Part shown: in pieces, positions 1 through 5,270 of the stretch
Numbering within the stretch: position 1 is the first letter of the stretch
Layout of the letters: each line of letters begins with the position of its first letter
Assembly (NCBI GenBank): GCA_023451395.1
Contig: JAEXZL010000175.1
Coordinates: 1 to 11,494 of the forward strand
Reading direction: 5' to 3'
Source of the DNA: Bacillota bacterium
GTDB lineage: Bacteria > Bacillota > Clostridia > Clostridiales > Clostridiaceae
Length of the DNA stretch: 11,494 nucleotides
Made by a program: the position numbers and the translations under genes
Notes under the pieces: model-generated
Seen by the model: only the letters and a program-made list of their open reading frames with translations
What the model was told of the DNA's origin: nothing
Database searches by the model: none

Positions 1-235
1 TGATCCTTGCTGTGATCCTTGCTGTGATGGTGGCAGAAGAAGAAGGAGAAGAAGACGTAGGAGCAGACGTAGGAGTAGACGTAGAGACTGCTGCTGTGAT
101 CCTTGCTGCTGTGACGACTGCTGCTGTGATGAATGCTGCTGTGATCCTTGCTGCTGTGGTGGCGGTTTCGGAGGAGGCTTTGGGGGCTTCGGAGGCGGCT
201 TTGGAGGCTTCGGAGGAGGCTTTGGCTGTAGCTGG
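1..235 (+). repeat. Near-repeating triplet DNA (Cys, Arg and Gly-Phe tracts)
   Basis: The stretch consists of imperfect tandem units: gatccttgctgctgt and shortened forms (about bases 2-28 and 86-157), aga/cgt/agg runs (35-85), and ggaggctttgg-type units (158-228). It is clearly richer in GC than the rest of the window. Such DNA is prone to slippage in whole codons, so tract lengths may differ between strains. Confidence 0.75.
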
Positions 236-340
236 ATAATATTTATTATCATTATATTTTTACTATTAGGTAGAGACAGAGGATCTTTTTTAAATGAAGG
301 TTCCCATGGTGTAGTAAACTTTGATGATGAAGAGATCTAG
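1..340 (+). CDS. Cys/Arg/Gly-Phe mosaic protein with a membrane segment, 5' end outside window
   Basis: The open frame runs from base 2 to the TAG at 338-340, giving 112 visible residues with no start in the window. Segments in order: DPCC repeats (bases 2-34); 17 residues of which 15 are Arg and 2 Ser (35-85); five CCC triplets separated by D, DP, DD or DE (86-157); a GGGF/GGF tract ending GCSW (158-235); a 12-residue hydrophobic run of Ile, Phe and Leu (236-271); and a polar acidic tail ending FDDEEI. Twenty of 112 residues are Cys. The +1 frame here is also open but would be an Ala/Val/Glu protein ending before the hydrophobic part. The Cys frame is preferred because it gives ordered segments, a membrane helix and a kinship with the next gene. 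No function is recognised. Similar small Cys-rich and Gly-rich hydrophobic proteins occur in spore coats of Firmicutes, so a spore-envelope role is an inference. Confidence 0.7.
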   Translation, partial: DPCCDPCCDGGRRRRRRRRRSRRRSRRRDCCCDPCCCDDCCCDECCCDPCCCGGGFGGGFGGFGGGFGGFGGGFGCSWIIFIIIIFLLLGRDRGSFLNEGSHGVVNFDDEEI

Positions 341-376
341 CAGTAATAAACAAATGTACAGAGAGGGGGAATAAAA

Positions 377-589
377 ATGTTTGGTAATTTTGGCTGTAAC
401 AACAATAATTTATGCACCATACTTGTATTCTTAATTATTCTATCTAAATCTGGGATACTAAAAGATGAAAATACCTTCATACTTTTATTGCTATTCTTGC
501 TTTGTGGTGGGTTTGGAACTGGTTTTGGAGGACGTAGATTTAACAGATGCTGCTGCAGGAGAGTCCAAAGGAGATGCTGCTGCTGTTAA
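377..589 (+). CDS. Small Cys-rich membrane protein, mirror image of the preceding gene product
   Basis: 70 residues, with a purine-rich ribosome site (agaggggg) a few bases before the ATG. The N-terminus MFGNFGC plus NNNN leads into two hydrophobic stretches (about residues 13-22 and 34-42) separated by a polar SGILKDEN segment. Then come CGGFGTGFGG (43-52), an Arg patch, CCC, RRVQRR and a terminal CCCC. These are the same ingredients as in the gene ending at 340 (hydrophobic span, Gly-Phe tract, Arg patch, Cys runs) but in reverse order. The two genes lie 36 bp apart on one strand and are probably co-transcribed. No family is recognised. Anchoring by the hydrophobic hairpin with a Cys/Arg tail on one face is an inference. 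Confidence 0.7.
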   Translation: MFGNFGCNNNNLCTILVFLIILSKSGILKDENTFILLLLFLLCGGFGTGFGGRRFNRCCCRRVQRRCCCC

Positions 590-742
590 AGTATAAACAA
601 AAAAGTAATCTTTTCACTGAGTAAATCAGAGAAATTAAAAATGATGACCTGTTTATACTAATACTTTTATTCTGGCTAATTGGAGGAGTCAAATCTTATC
701 CTAGAAGCACCTGCTGATGTGGATGCTAGTTAACCCAGAATA
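590..742 (+). other. Non-coding spacer with nested long-range inverted repeats
   Basis: Two perfect inverted repeats lie in the transcript leaving the small Cys gene. AGTATAAACA (590-599) pairs with TGTTTATACT (650-659), and TATTCTGG (668-675) pairs with CCAGAATA (735-742). A second ctag pair lies inside the latter. A strong hairpin follows at 749-772. No ORF with a ribosome site is present. It could be a folded 3' UTR or a small RNA; no known RNA family is recognised. Confidence 0.3.
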
Positions 743-748
743 GAAATT

Positions 749-772
749 TTGGAGGGCTTAAAGGCCCTCCAA
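749..772 (+). terminator. Strong hairpin, possible intrinsic terminator
   Basis: TTGGAGGGC and GCCCTCCAA form a 9-bp stem around a TTAAAG loop. The following bases (taatataaat) are AT-rich but lack a T run, so termination may be incomplete or the hairpin may act in RNA processing. Confidence 0.45.
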
Positions 773-815
773 TAATATAAATTCTATACATATAATTAAA
801 TTAGGAGGAAGTTTC

Positions 816-1175
816 ATGTCAAAGCACAGAAGTAGGAGAGAAGATGAAAGATATGACCAAGGGATGAACCAAAATCAGGGAATGAATCAAAACCAGGGAA
901 TCAATCCAAATCAGCTTATGAGCATGCTAGGTAATGTAGATTTAAATCAGTTATCATCCTTATTGGGAGCTGTGAATAATGATGGATTCAATATAAATAG
1001 CTTAATGGGAGATGCTCAGAGAAGAAATGGAAATAATGGTAATGATAGAAGAAACGGTGATAGCGATAATACCATTCAGATGTTAAATTCACTAAAAAGC
1101 TTGGTTTCCCCAAATAAGACTAAAGTTATCGATAAGATAATTGAAATGTATATGTCCGGTGAATTTGATGACTAG
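816..1175 (+). CDS. Asn/Gln-rich small protein of unknown function
   Basis: 119 residues, with AGGAGG at 803-808 and 7 bases before the ATG. The N-terminus is charged (SKHRSRREDERYD) and followed by three near-copies of GMNQNQ (about residues 16-33). Next come a Leu/Asn-rich region with LMSMLGNV and LSSLLGAV, a polar RRNGNNGNDRRNGDSDN linker, and a C-terminal helix-like part (LNSLKSLVSPNKTKVIDKIIEMY). There is no signal peptide or membrane segment. Short Firmicute proteins ending in a KVIDK-like helix of this kind are common, but I cannot name a family. A SigmaE-like CATATAAT sits at 789-796, almost on top of the ribosome site, so it is only weak evidence of sporulation control. The gene converges with bactofilin and shares its terminator. 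Confidence 0.8.
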   Translation: MSKHRSRREDERYDQGMNQNQGMNQNQGINPNQLMSMLGNVDLNQLSSLLGAVNNDGFNINSLMGDAQRRNGNNGNDRRNGDSDNTIQMLNSLKSLVSPNKTKVIDKIIEMYMSGEFDD

Positions 1176-1209
1176 AACAAAAGGTGCATTATGCACCTTT
1201 TGTTCTTTT
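1174..1209. terminator. Bidirectional intrinsic terminator
   Basis: A 15-bp perfect stem (AGAACAAAAGGTGCA, loop TTA, complement to 1206) begins inside the stop codon of the + strand gene and ends a few bases before the end of bactofilin. The A4 and T4 runs within the arms serve both strands. Confidence 0.85.
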
Positions 1210-1215
1210 ATTAAA

Positions 1216-1584
1216 TTATTCAAGTATATCTGAGGAGCTTTTCTCCACTACCATTGTGCACTTTCCATCAAGCCATCCGCCTTCTCTGATTATTACATTT
1301 TTTACCGTAATATCACCCTTAACTCTTCCACTGTTTTCAATTATTAAAGTATTGGAGCAAATAATGTTTCCTTCTACAAGCCCACTAACTGTTGCATTAA
1401 TGCAGCTTATATTCCCCTTTATTTTAGAGGTGATTCCAAGAATGATATCTTGTTGCCATTCAATGCTTCCATCAATAATTCCATCTATTCTTAATAGACC
1501 TTCGCCTCTAAGAGAACCGTTAATATATGCCTTTTCCCCAACAAGAGTTTCGATTCTTTCGCTTTTTACTTCTTTTTCAAACAT
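1216..1584 (-). CDS. Bactofilin (polymer-forming cytoskeletal protein)
   Basis: 122 residues, with TAGGAGG a few bases before the ATG. The family forms non-polar filaments by end-to-end stacking of short right-handed beta-helices, without a nucleotide, usually under the membrane. The core here (about residues 17-105) shows the expected rungs of alternating hydrophobic and Gly residues: INGSLRGEGLLRIDG, IDGSIEW, SKIKGNISC, GLVEGNI, GRVKGDITV and WLDGKC. The N-terminal tail (FEKEVKSERIETLVGE) matches the usual short disordered leader, and the C-terminal tail is short and acidic. It stands alone on the minus strand, with a leader of hairpins and G runs upstream (see 1640-1731). The exact cellular role (shape, motility or spore) cannot be read from the sequence. 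Confidence 0.92.
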   Translation of the reverse strand: MFEKEVKSERIETLVGEKAYINGSLRGEGLLRIDGIIDGSIEWQQDIILGITSKIKGNISCINATVSGLVEGNIICSNTLIIENSGRVKGDITVKNVIIREGGWLDGKCTMVVEKSSSDILE

Positions 1585-1639
1585 AGTAACCTCCTATAAT
1601 ATTTATGTATAAAATACTTTCATAAGGTAATAATATAAA

Positions 1640-1731
1640 TGTAATAGGGAGCATTGCTCCTGGCTATTATTTATAATAGCCACAAAACCCCCATCCCCCT
1701 TTGGGTCGCTTATGCGACCCTTTATCTTTTT
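1640..1731 (+). ncRNA. Candidate small RNA: three hairpins ending in an orphan terminator
   Basis: The 357-bp spacer 1585-1941 holds no convincing gene. On the + strand it shows GGAGC-att-GCTCC (1648-1660), GGCTATTA-ttta-TAATAGCC (1662-1681), a C-rich linker with two C5 runs, and GGGTCGC-ttat-GCGACCC followed by a T-rich tail. No + strand gene precedes this terminator, which suggests a short RNA. I see no convincing promoter. The alternative is that the hairpins and two G5 runs form the leader of the bactofilin mRNA on the other strand. The rest of the spacer is AT-rich. Confidence 0.35.
1703..1731 (+). terminator. Orphan intrinsic terminator on the + strand
   Basis: A 7-bp GC-rich stem GGGTCGC/GCGACCC with a TTAT loop is followed by tttatcttttt. 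On the minus strand it is followed by purines, so it would not terminate there. Confidence 0.55.
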
Positions 1732-1868
1732 CATAAATAATGTTATCTTATATACTTGGAATTTTAGCTACTTAATTATGTATATTTATAATATTATCAA
1801 TGTATGTTTAGCTTTAGCTTATATAATATTTTTTATATAAGAAATTTATTTAAAAAGACTTTTATACT

Positions 1869-1906
1869 AAATAATGCCTGAAGGCTTATACCTTCAGGCA
1901 TTATTT
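1869..1906 (-). terminator. Terminator of the PerR-like gene
   Basis: A 16-bp perfect stem (AAATAATGCCTGAAGG, loop of six, complement 1891-1906) lies about 35 bp past the PerR stop. On the minus strand the stem ends in ATTATTT. It could also stop readthrough from the + strand. Confidence 0.75.
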
Positions 1907-1941
1907 AGCAAATAAAATAAATTTACTAGTATTTTACTGTG

Positions 1942-2367
1942 TTAATTTTTATGCTGGTTTTGTTTGCACTCTTCACAGAGACCATAGAAATAAATTTTAT
2001 TAGATATGATTTCATAGTTAGAATTCTTTCTTGCAGTTTCATTTAATTCCGTAAAGCAAATTCCGTTTAAGTCATCTACGCGTCCACAGGACATACACTG
2101 TATATGACTGTGACAGGAGGAGTTTCCATCGTATCTAAAATTACCTTCACCTACATTTATTTCAGAAACAAGTCCTACCTCTACAAGAGTTTTTAGTGCC
2201 TTATAAACTGTTGCAAGGCTCATAGTTGGATATTCAGGCTGTAATGCCTTATATATTCCCTCTGCAGAAGGGTGATCCATAGTAGTTTGAAGATACTTAT
2301 AGACAGCGATTCTCTGAGGAGTCAATTTAAGTTTTTTTTCTCTAAAAATTGAAGTAATCGTATCCAT
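1942..2367 (-). CDS. perR: PerR-like Fur-family metal-dependent repressor
   Basis: Fur-family winged-helix repressor. Numbered from an upstream in-frame ATG at 2376, the DNA-binding part is about residues 10-80 (LTPQR, then MSLATVYKALKTL as recognition helix). The regulatory metal ligands match those of Bacillus PerR: H35, D83, H89, H91, D102. The last, in VDDL, is Asp as in peroxide sensors, not Glu as in iron-sensing Fur. The structural zinc site is C94-C97 and C134-C137. The start is placed at 2367 because agggatgg then has proper spacing, while the ATG at 2376 sits inside that site. Peroxide sensing through oxidation of the Fe-binding histidines is known for the family and inferred here. 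No peroxide-defence gene is adjacent. The gene has its own promoter and terminator. Confidence 0.9.
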   Translation of the reverse strand: MDTITSIFREKKLKLTPQRIAVYKYLQTTMDHPSAEGIYKALQPEYPTMSLATVYKALKTLVEVGLVSEINVGEGNFRYDGNSSCHSHIQCMSCGRVDDLNGICFTELNETARKNSNYEIISNKIYFYGLCEECKQNQHKN

Positions 2368-2397
2368 TAGCACCATCCCTATTAATTAGTTAATCAT

Positions 2398-2426
2398 ATT
2401 ATATAATAAAAATTATCCACTGTCAA
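2398..2426 (-). promoter_or_regulatory. Vegetative promoter of the PerR-like gene
   Basis: Read on the minus strand: TTGACA (2426-2421), 17 bases, TATAAT (2403-2398). This is a perfect SigmaA consensus, about 30 bp before the start codon. Confidence 0.85.
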
Positions 2427-2432
2427 AATGAT

Positions 2433-2447
2433 TTTAGATAATTATAA
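2433..2447 (-). promoter_or_regulatory. Possible PerR/Fur box
   Basis: TTATAATTATCTAAA on the minus strand matches 11 of the 14 defined positions of the PerR box TTATAAT-N-ATTATAA, with a perfect first half. It lies just upstream of the -35 and suggests autoregulation. AT-rich background makes chance matches likely. Confidence 0.3.
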
Positions 2448-2497
2448 TATTTTTTTAACAAATGATCGTTTATTTATTTATTATGGATATAATACAG

Positions 2498-2526
2498 TTG
2501 TAATTTGTAGATATCTTTGATAAAAT
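2498..2526 (+). promoter_or_regulatory. Promoter of a short untranslated transcript
   Basis: TTGTAA (2498-2503), 17 bases, TAAAAT (2521-2526), with the extended -10 TGA immediately before it. It points away from the PerR-like gene towards the terminator at 2581. Confidence 0.6.
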
Positions 2527-2534
2527 ATAAATTG

Positions 2535-2552
2535 TTGTTAATTAATTAACAA
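2535..2552. repeat. Perfect 18-bp palindrome at the small-RNA start
   Basis: TTGTTAATTAATTAACAA is fully self-complementary and falls at the expected +1 of the preceding promoter. It may be an operator or the 5' hairpin of the RNA. Confidence 0.55.
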
Positions 2553-2580
2553 TTAAGCTCATGTTCATTTAACTTTTTTT

Positions 2581-2607
2581 AGAACAGTTATCTGTTCTTT
2601 TTTTTTT
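2581..2607 (+). terminator. Intrinsic terminator on the + strand
   Basis: AGAACAG-TTAT-CTGTTCT is followed by ten T. On the minus strand the hairpin would be followed by A, so it serves only + strand transcription. Confidence 0.85.
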
Positions 2608-2609
2608 AT

Positions 2610-2642
2610 AAAAAAGAGAGTATCTTCCTCAAAGCACCCTCT
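2610..2642 (-). terminator. Terminator of the DUF5685/J-protein operon
   Basis: On the minus strand AGAGGGTG and TACTCTCT pair (8 bp with two G-U pairs) around a 12-base loop, followed by a T run. It begins just past the stop of the membrane-protein gene. Confidence 0.65.
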
Positions 2643-2648
2643 TCAAAG

Positions 2649-3152
2649 CTATATCTGATTCTTTAGTATTCTCCTTTGGATAAAGTTTATTAATATTGTT
2701 AAAGAGTAATCATAAATAAAGAAGAAAACTTGTAGGGATAATAATAAAACTCCTAGAGGTAATCTTAATTCTATACTGTTAAATAAGAAAGCCTTTCCTA
2801 AAAAGTAAGCTAATAGAGCAGAGGCATTAAAAAAAATAAGTTTTAATATTATCTCAATATATGTTTTATTAAGTCGTTCAGCTAACAGCTTTACGATGCC
2901 ATAGGGCCCAAAAAATAATATATATAAAAGCAGAATACTTTTTAAACCAAATAATAGTATTAAAATACTACTGGCAGTATACACCATTAGACTACGTTTA
3001 ATGTCCATAGTTAAAATAGCTAATGGAATTATAAGCGAAGCAAGGGTTAGCATCGCAAGCTTATTAGTAGGTAAGATATAAGCTAGATATAAAAAGAGTA
3101 CTGATAGCCCTGTAAGTAAGCCACCCTTAGCTATATAAGAACTTTCTTTCAA
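2649..3152 (-). CDS. Polytopic membrane protein, third gene of the DUF5685/J-protein operon
   Basis: About 167 residues, largely hydrophobic, with about five membrane spans near residues 7-27, 31-49, 55-85, 102-122 and 131-156. Short basic loops (DIKRS, ERLNKT, final QRRILKNQ) suggest a cytosolic C-terminus. The start is probably the TTG at 3152, since GAGGTGA lies about five bases before it. The in-frame GTG at 3161 is part of that ribosome site, so it is the less likely start. The layout (many short helices, GPYG loop) recalls substrate-binding subunits of ECF vitamin transporters, but no diagnostic motif is visible. It follows the J-protein stop by about 16 bases and is surely co-transcribed, which suggests it is a membrane partner of that pair. 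Confidence 0.8.
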   Translation of the reverse strand: MKESSYIAKGGLLTGLSVLFLYLAYILPTNKLAMLTLASLIIPLAILTMDIKRSLMVYTASSILILLFGLKSILLLYILFFGPYGIVKLLAERLNKTYIEIILKLIFFNASALLAYFLGKAFLFNSIELRLPLGVLLLSLQVFFFIYDYSLTILINFIQRRILKNQI

Positions 3153-3168
3153 TCTTTTCACCTCATTT

Positions 3169-3777
3169 TTAGCAGCAGGAAATTAAATCGCCACCGCAAG
3201 CTTCACATAAGCAGTCCAAACAAATCATATTCATACAACAATTCATACTGTCATTGCTTCCTCTTGATCCATAATACTGCTGTCTATATCCAGAATTTCT
3301 TCTTTGAAGATAATTAAAGGCTTGCCTATATTCCATATTATTAGGACTTAAGGAACATGCTTTGCTTAGATAATTATAGGCAGCATCATGAAAGCCTTTA
3401 TTCATTTGAATAATACCCATAAGATAGTTCCATTCACCATCTTTATTCGTTATTGAATTAAGCTTCAGTTCTGCATCTCCATAGCGCCCTTGTTGAATAT
3501 CCCTTCTTATATCCTGGTAGGAAACATTATAAGAAGAGTTTCCATAGCTTCCACTATTACTGTTATTAGAATAGCTATTTTGATAGCTATTTTGATTCTT
3601 CATAAGGGTATCATAAGCTTCATTTATTTCCCTCATCTTATCCTCAGCAAGATCTTTAAGAGGGTTATTGCCATATTGATCTGGATGATATTTCTTTGCT
3701 AATTCTCTATAGGCCGCTCTTATTTCATCTTTTGACGCATTTTCTTTTATTCCAAGTATTTCATAGGGATTATTCAT
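3169..3777 (-). CDS. J-domain/TPR protein with C-terminal cysteine string
   Basis: 202 residues. An N-terminal J domain (about 3-60) has the HPD motif at 31-33, required to stimulate the ATPase of an Hsp70 (DnaK). A Ser/Asn/Tyr/Gly linker (63-88) follows, then about 75 residues resembling two TPR units (GRYGDAELKL, then a helix pair ending ACSLSPNN). The last 25 residues hold eight Cys (180, 181, 186, 189, 191, 194, 201, 202) with few charges, ending in CC. There is no Gly/Phe domain and no DnaJ zinc repeat, so this is a specialised co-chaperone and not DnaJ itself. The ribosome site GAGGTG overlaps the end of the DUF5685 gene. The tail may bind metal, cross-link or be lipid-modified; none of these is shown. 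Confidence 0.9.
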   Translation of the reverse strand: MNNPYEILGIKENASKDEIRAAYRELAKKYHPDQYGNNPLKDLAEDKMREINEAYDTLMKNQNSYQNSYSNNSNSGSYGNSSYNVSYQDIRRDIQQGRYGDAELKLNSITNKDGEWNYLMGIIQMNKGFHDAAYNYLSKACSLSPNNMEYRQAFNYLQRRNSGYRQQYYGSRGSNDSMNCCMNMICLDCLCEACGGDLISCC

Positions 3778-3783
3778 ATTCTA

Positions 3784-4680
3784 TTACACCTCATTTAATT
3801 TAATGCTAGCAGAGCTATTATATTTATTTTCTATTTGAATATATCTATCCATAAGCCCTAGCTTTAGTATATTTTCTATAATTTCCTTATTTTTAAAAAA
3901 ATCTAGTTCATTAAAAGCATCTAATAGGGAGTTTGAGCAACATAATATACTAAATTCCAACCTATCTTTTATTTGATCATAAAGCTCCTGAAAGGGTAGG
4001 GCACTTTTATTAAAAACAGCATCAATAGGATTGAACTTTTTATTTTCCATATCCTCCTGAAGATCATCTAGTGCATCCATAAGATAAATCCACTTTCCCA
4101 GATTATAACCAAGAGTATAAAGGTTTTTTCTAACTTCCTCAGTAATATCTTCTTTATAATAGCATATTACCTTCGCCGTAAGAAGAGCAAAGGGATGACA
4201 AAGTTCATCTAAGGAAGGGACATTCTTGGATTTTTCAAAGGTGCTTAAAGCTTTTAGGTTTTCTTTAATAATCTCATCAATGTGGCTATATTCTTTAGAA
4301 AACTTATCTCTATAGCCTTTTAAAAGAAGCTTAGATATAGAACTTTTAATTTCTCCATCATCTATTACATCATCACAAAGCTTATAATAGGTAAGAGCTA
4401 CGTTTAAGTATGCAGAATATATTAATGGATAATTAGAAGTAAGAATCATGCGCTTTTTTAGAGGATGCACCAAACAGGTATCTATATAAAAGTTGCCAGG
4501 CTCTGAATTAAGGCCGTCTAATAAAATTGCCATGAAGGTCATATCATAGTTTAAAGAGAGCCTTGGTATATTACCGAAGGTTTCCTTAATGCTTCTACAG
4601 AGTCCACAATAGTAAGCTTTAAAAACCTCATAATCCTTAATCTTAAGCTCAGGCTTGTAAGGCTTAACATAACCAAACAT
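3784..4680 (-). CDS. DUF5685-family protein with two Asp-rich motifs
   Basis: 298 residues from the ATG at 4680, chosen because AAAGGAG lies 7 bases before it; an in-frame ATG at 4731 has no such site. The N-terminus MFGYVKPYKPELK and Y-Y-CGLC (C25, C28) are the signature I recall for DUF5685, a mostly helical Clostridial family of unknown role often encoded next to J-domain proteins. Two Asp-rich motifs stand out: CDDVIDD (D103, D104, D107, D108) and MDALDDLQED (D202, D205, D206, D210), the latter followed by NKKFNP. In class I isoprenoid synthases (squalene/phytoene type) paired motifs of this kind hold Mg-diphosphate about 100-130 residues apart. Whether the fold is shared is an inference. 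It is first in a three-gene operon. Confidence 0.85.
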   Translation of the reverse strand: MFGYVKPYKPELKIKDYEVFKAYYCGLCRSIKETFGNIPRLSLNYDMTFMAILLDGLNSEPGNFYIDTCLVHPLKKRMILTSNYPLIYSAYLNVALTYYKLCDDVIDDGEIKSSISKLLLKGYRDKFSKEYSHIDEIIKENLKALSTFEKSKNVPSLDELCHPFALLTAKVICYYKEDITEEVRKNLYTLGYNLGKWIYLMDALDDLQEDMENKKFNPIDAVFNKSALPFQELYDQIKDRLEFSILCCSNSLLDAFNELDFFKNKEIIENILKLGLMDRYIQIENKYNSSASIKLNEV

Positions 4681-4710
4681 ATTTTTCTCCTTTGTTAATT
4701 TTATAAAAAG

Positions 4711-4719
4711 ATTATAACA
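4711..4719 (-). promoter_or_regulatory. Extended -10 promoter element of the DUF5685 operon
   Basis: TGTTATAAT on the minus strand gives a consensus -10 with the TG extension, about 30 bp before the start codon. No good -35 is seen at 17 bases; a weak TTTACC lies about 20 bases upstream. Confidence 0.5.
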
Positions 4720-4880
4720 TAAAATTATCACATTAAGGTAAAGCTTTTAAGAAGAAGCTTAATTAACTATGTTTTTTTTCTATTCTAATTATTCATATAA
4801 TGAGGAGCTGTTACACTGTACTTTGTCTAAAGAATAGAGTATATTATTTATAAGAAGAAAATCACATAGGAGGGATACAA

Positions 4881-5207
4881 ATGAGTAAGTATAAAGTAGG
4901 CGATGAACTGATTTTCGTTAATAACCCCAATGAAGAGAAAGAAAAAATAAAAAGTCTTACAGGTCTTACCTATGAGGGTGATTATGCCCAAATATCTTGG
5001 GGTATTAAAATAATTAATATTCAATACAATGAACCAGATGTAATGTTAACTTATAGAAATATGCAGGGAGATATTAATAAGGTATTTGCTGTATGCAGAG
5101 ATATAGATAATTTTGATCAGGAAAAGGTATTGGAAAAAGCACTTTTAAAGGCCTTCCAAAATGAGATTATAAATATTTCCGTAGAGAAAAATGCTCCATT
5201 AAAATAA
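4881..5207 (+). CDS. Unknown 108-residue protein upstream of mgtC-like gene
   Basis: AGGAGGG lies 7 bases before the ATG. The soluble, acidic-leaning protein starts SKYKVGDELIFVNN, a pattern typical of the first strands of small SH3-like beta barrels. It continues with mixed strands (ISWGIKIINIQY, DVMLTYRNMQGDINKVFAVCRDI) and a C-terminal helix (QEKVLEKALLKAFQNEI). There are no catalytic motifs, signal peptide or membrane span. It precedes the MgtC-family gene by 63 bp on the same strand with no terminator between, so the two may share a transcript. I do not recognise a family. Confidence 0.8.
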   Translation: MSKYKVGDELIFVNNPNEEKEKIKSLTGLTYEGDYAQISWGIKIINIQYNEPDVMLTYRNMQGDINKVFAVCRDIDNFDQEKVLEKALLKAFQNEIINISVEKNAPLK

Positions 5208-5270
5208 CGCCAAGGGAAATACAAGAGCATAAAATAATAGTATAGTTATTTCTGGAAGGAGGAGCATTAT

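Larger units (their letters stand above)
2533..2607 (+). ncRNA. Candidate small RNA of about 75 nt
   Basis: It lies between a good extended -10 promoter and a textbook intrinsic terminator on the same strand. No open frame longer than three codons with a ribosome site is present. The 5' part contains an 18-bp palindrome (2535-2552), the middle is single-stranded looking (aagctcatgttcatttaac), and the 3' part is the terminator hairpin with a U10 tail of the kind Hfq-type or base-pairing RNAs use. No known family is recognised. Confidence 0.45.

Noticed and set aside
12..239. Open frame giving an Ala/Val/Glu-rich 75-residue protein
   Set aside because: It is a shadow of the Cys/Arg frame created by the triplet repeats. 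It has no ribosome site, and the Cys frame continues through a membrane helix to its own stop.
1184..1612. Open + strand frame of 142 residues opposite bactofilin
   Set aside because: It starts inside the terminator, has no ribosome site and is antisense to a clear bactofilin gene.
1712..1842. Short hydrophobic + strand ORF after the orphan terminator
   Set aside because: No ribosome site, its start lies inside the terminator hairpin, and its composition is that of AT-rich spacer.
3490..3702. Open + strand frame of 70 residues inside the J-protein gene
   Set aside because: Antisense shadow with no ribosome site over a coding sequence with clear domains.
4732..4880. Magnesium (M-box) riboswitch upstream of the mgtC pair
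   Set aside because: The spacer is too short and AT-rich, with none of the conserved M-box segments that I know.
4881..5207. Relation between the KVGDELIF start of the 108-residue protein and the VGDEIFH tail of the helicase
   Set aside because: Only a few residues typical of any small beta-barrel entry strand are shared; nothing else aligns.
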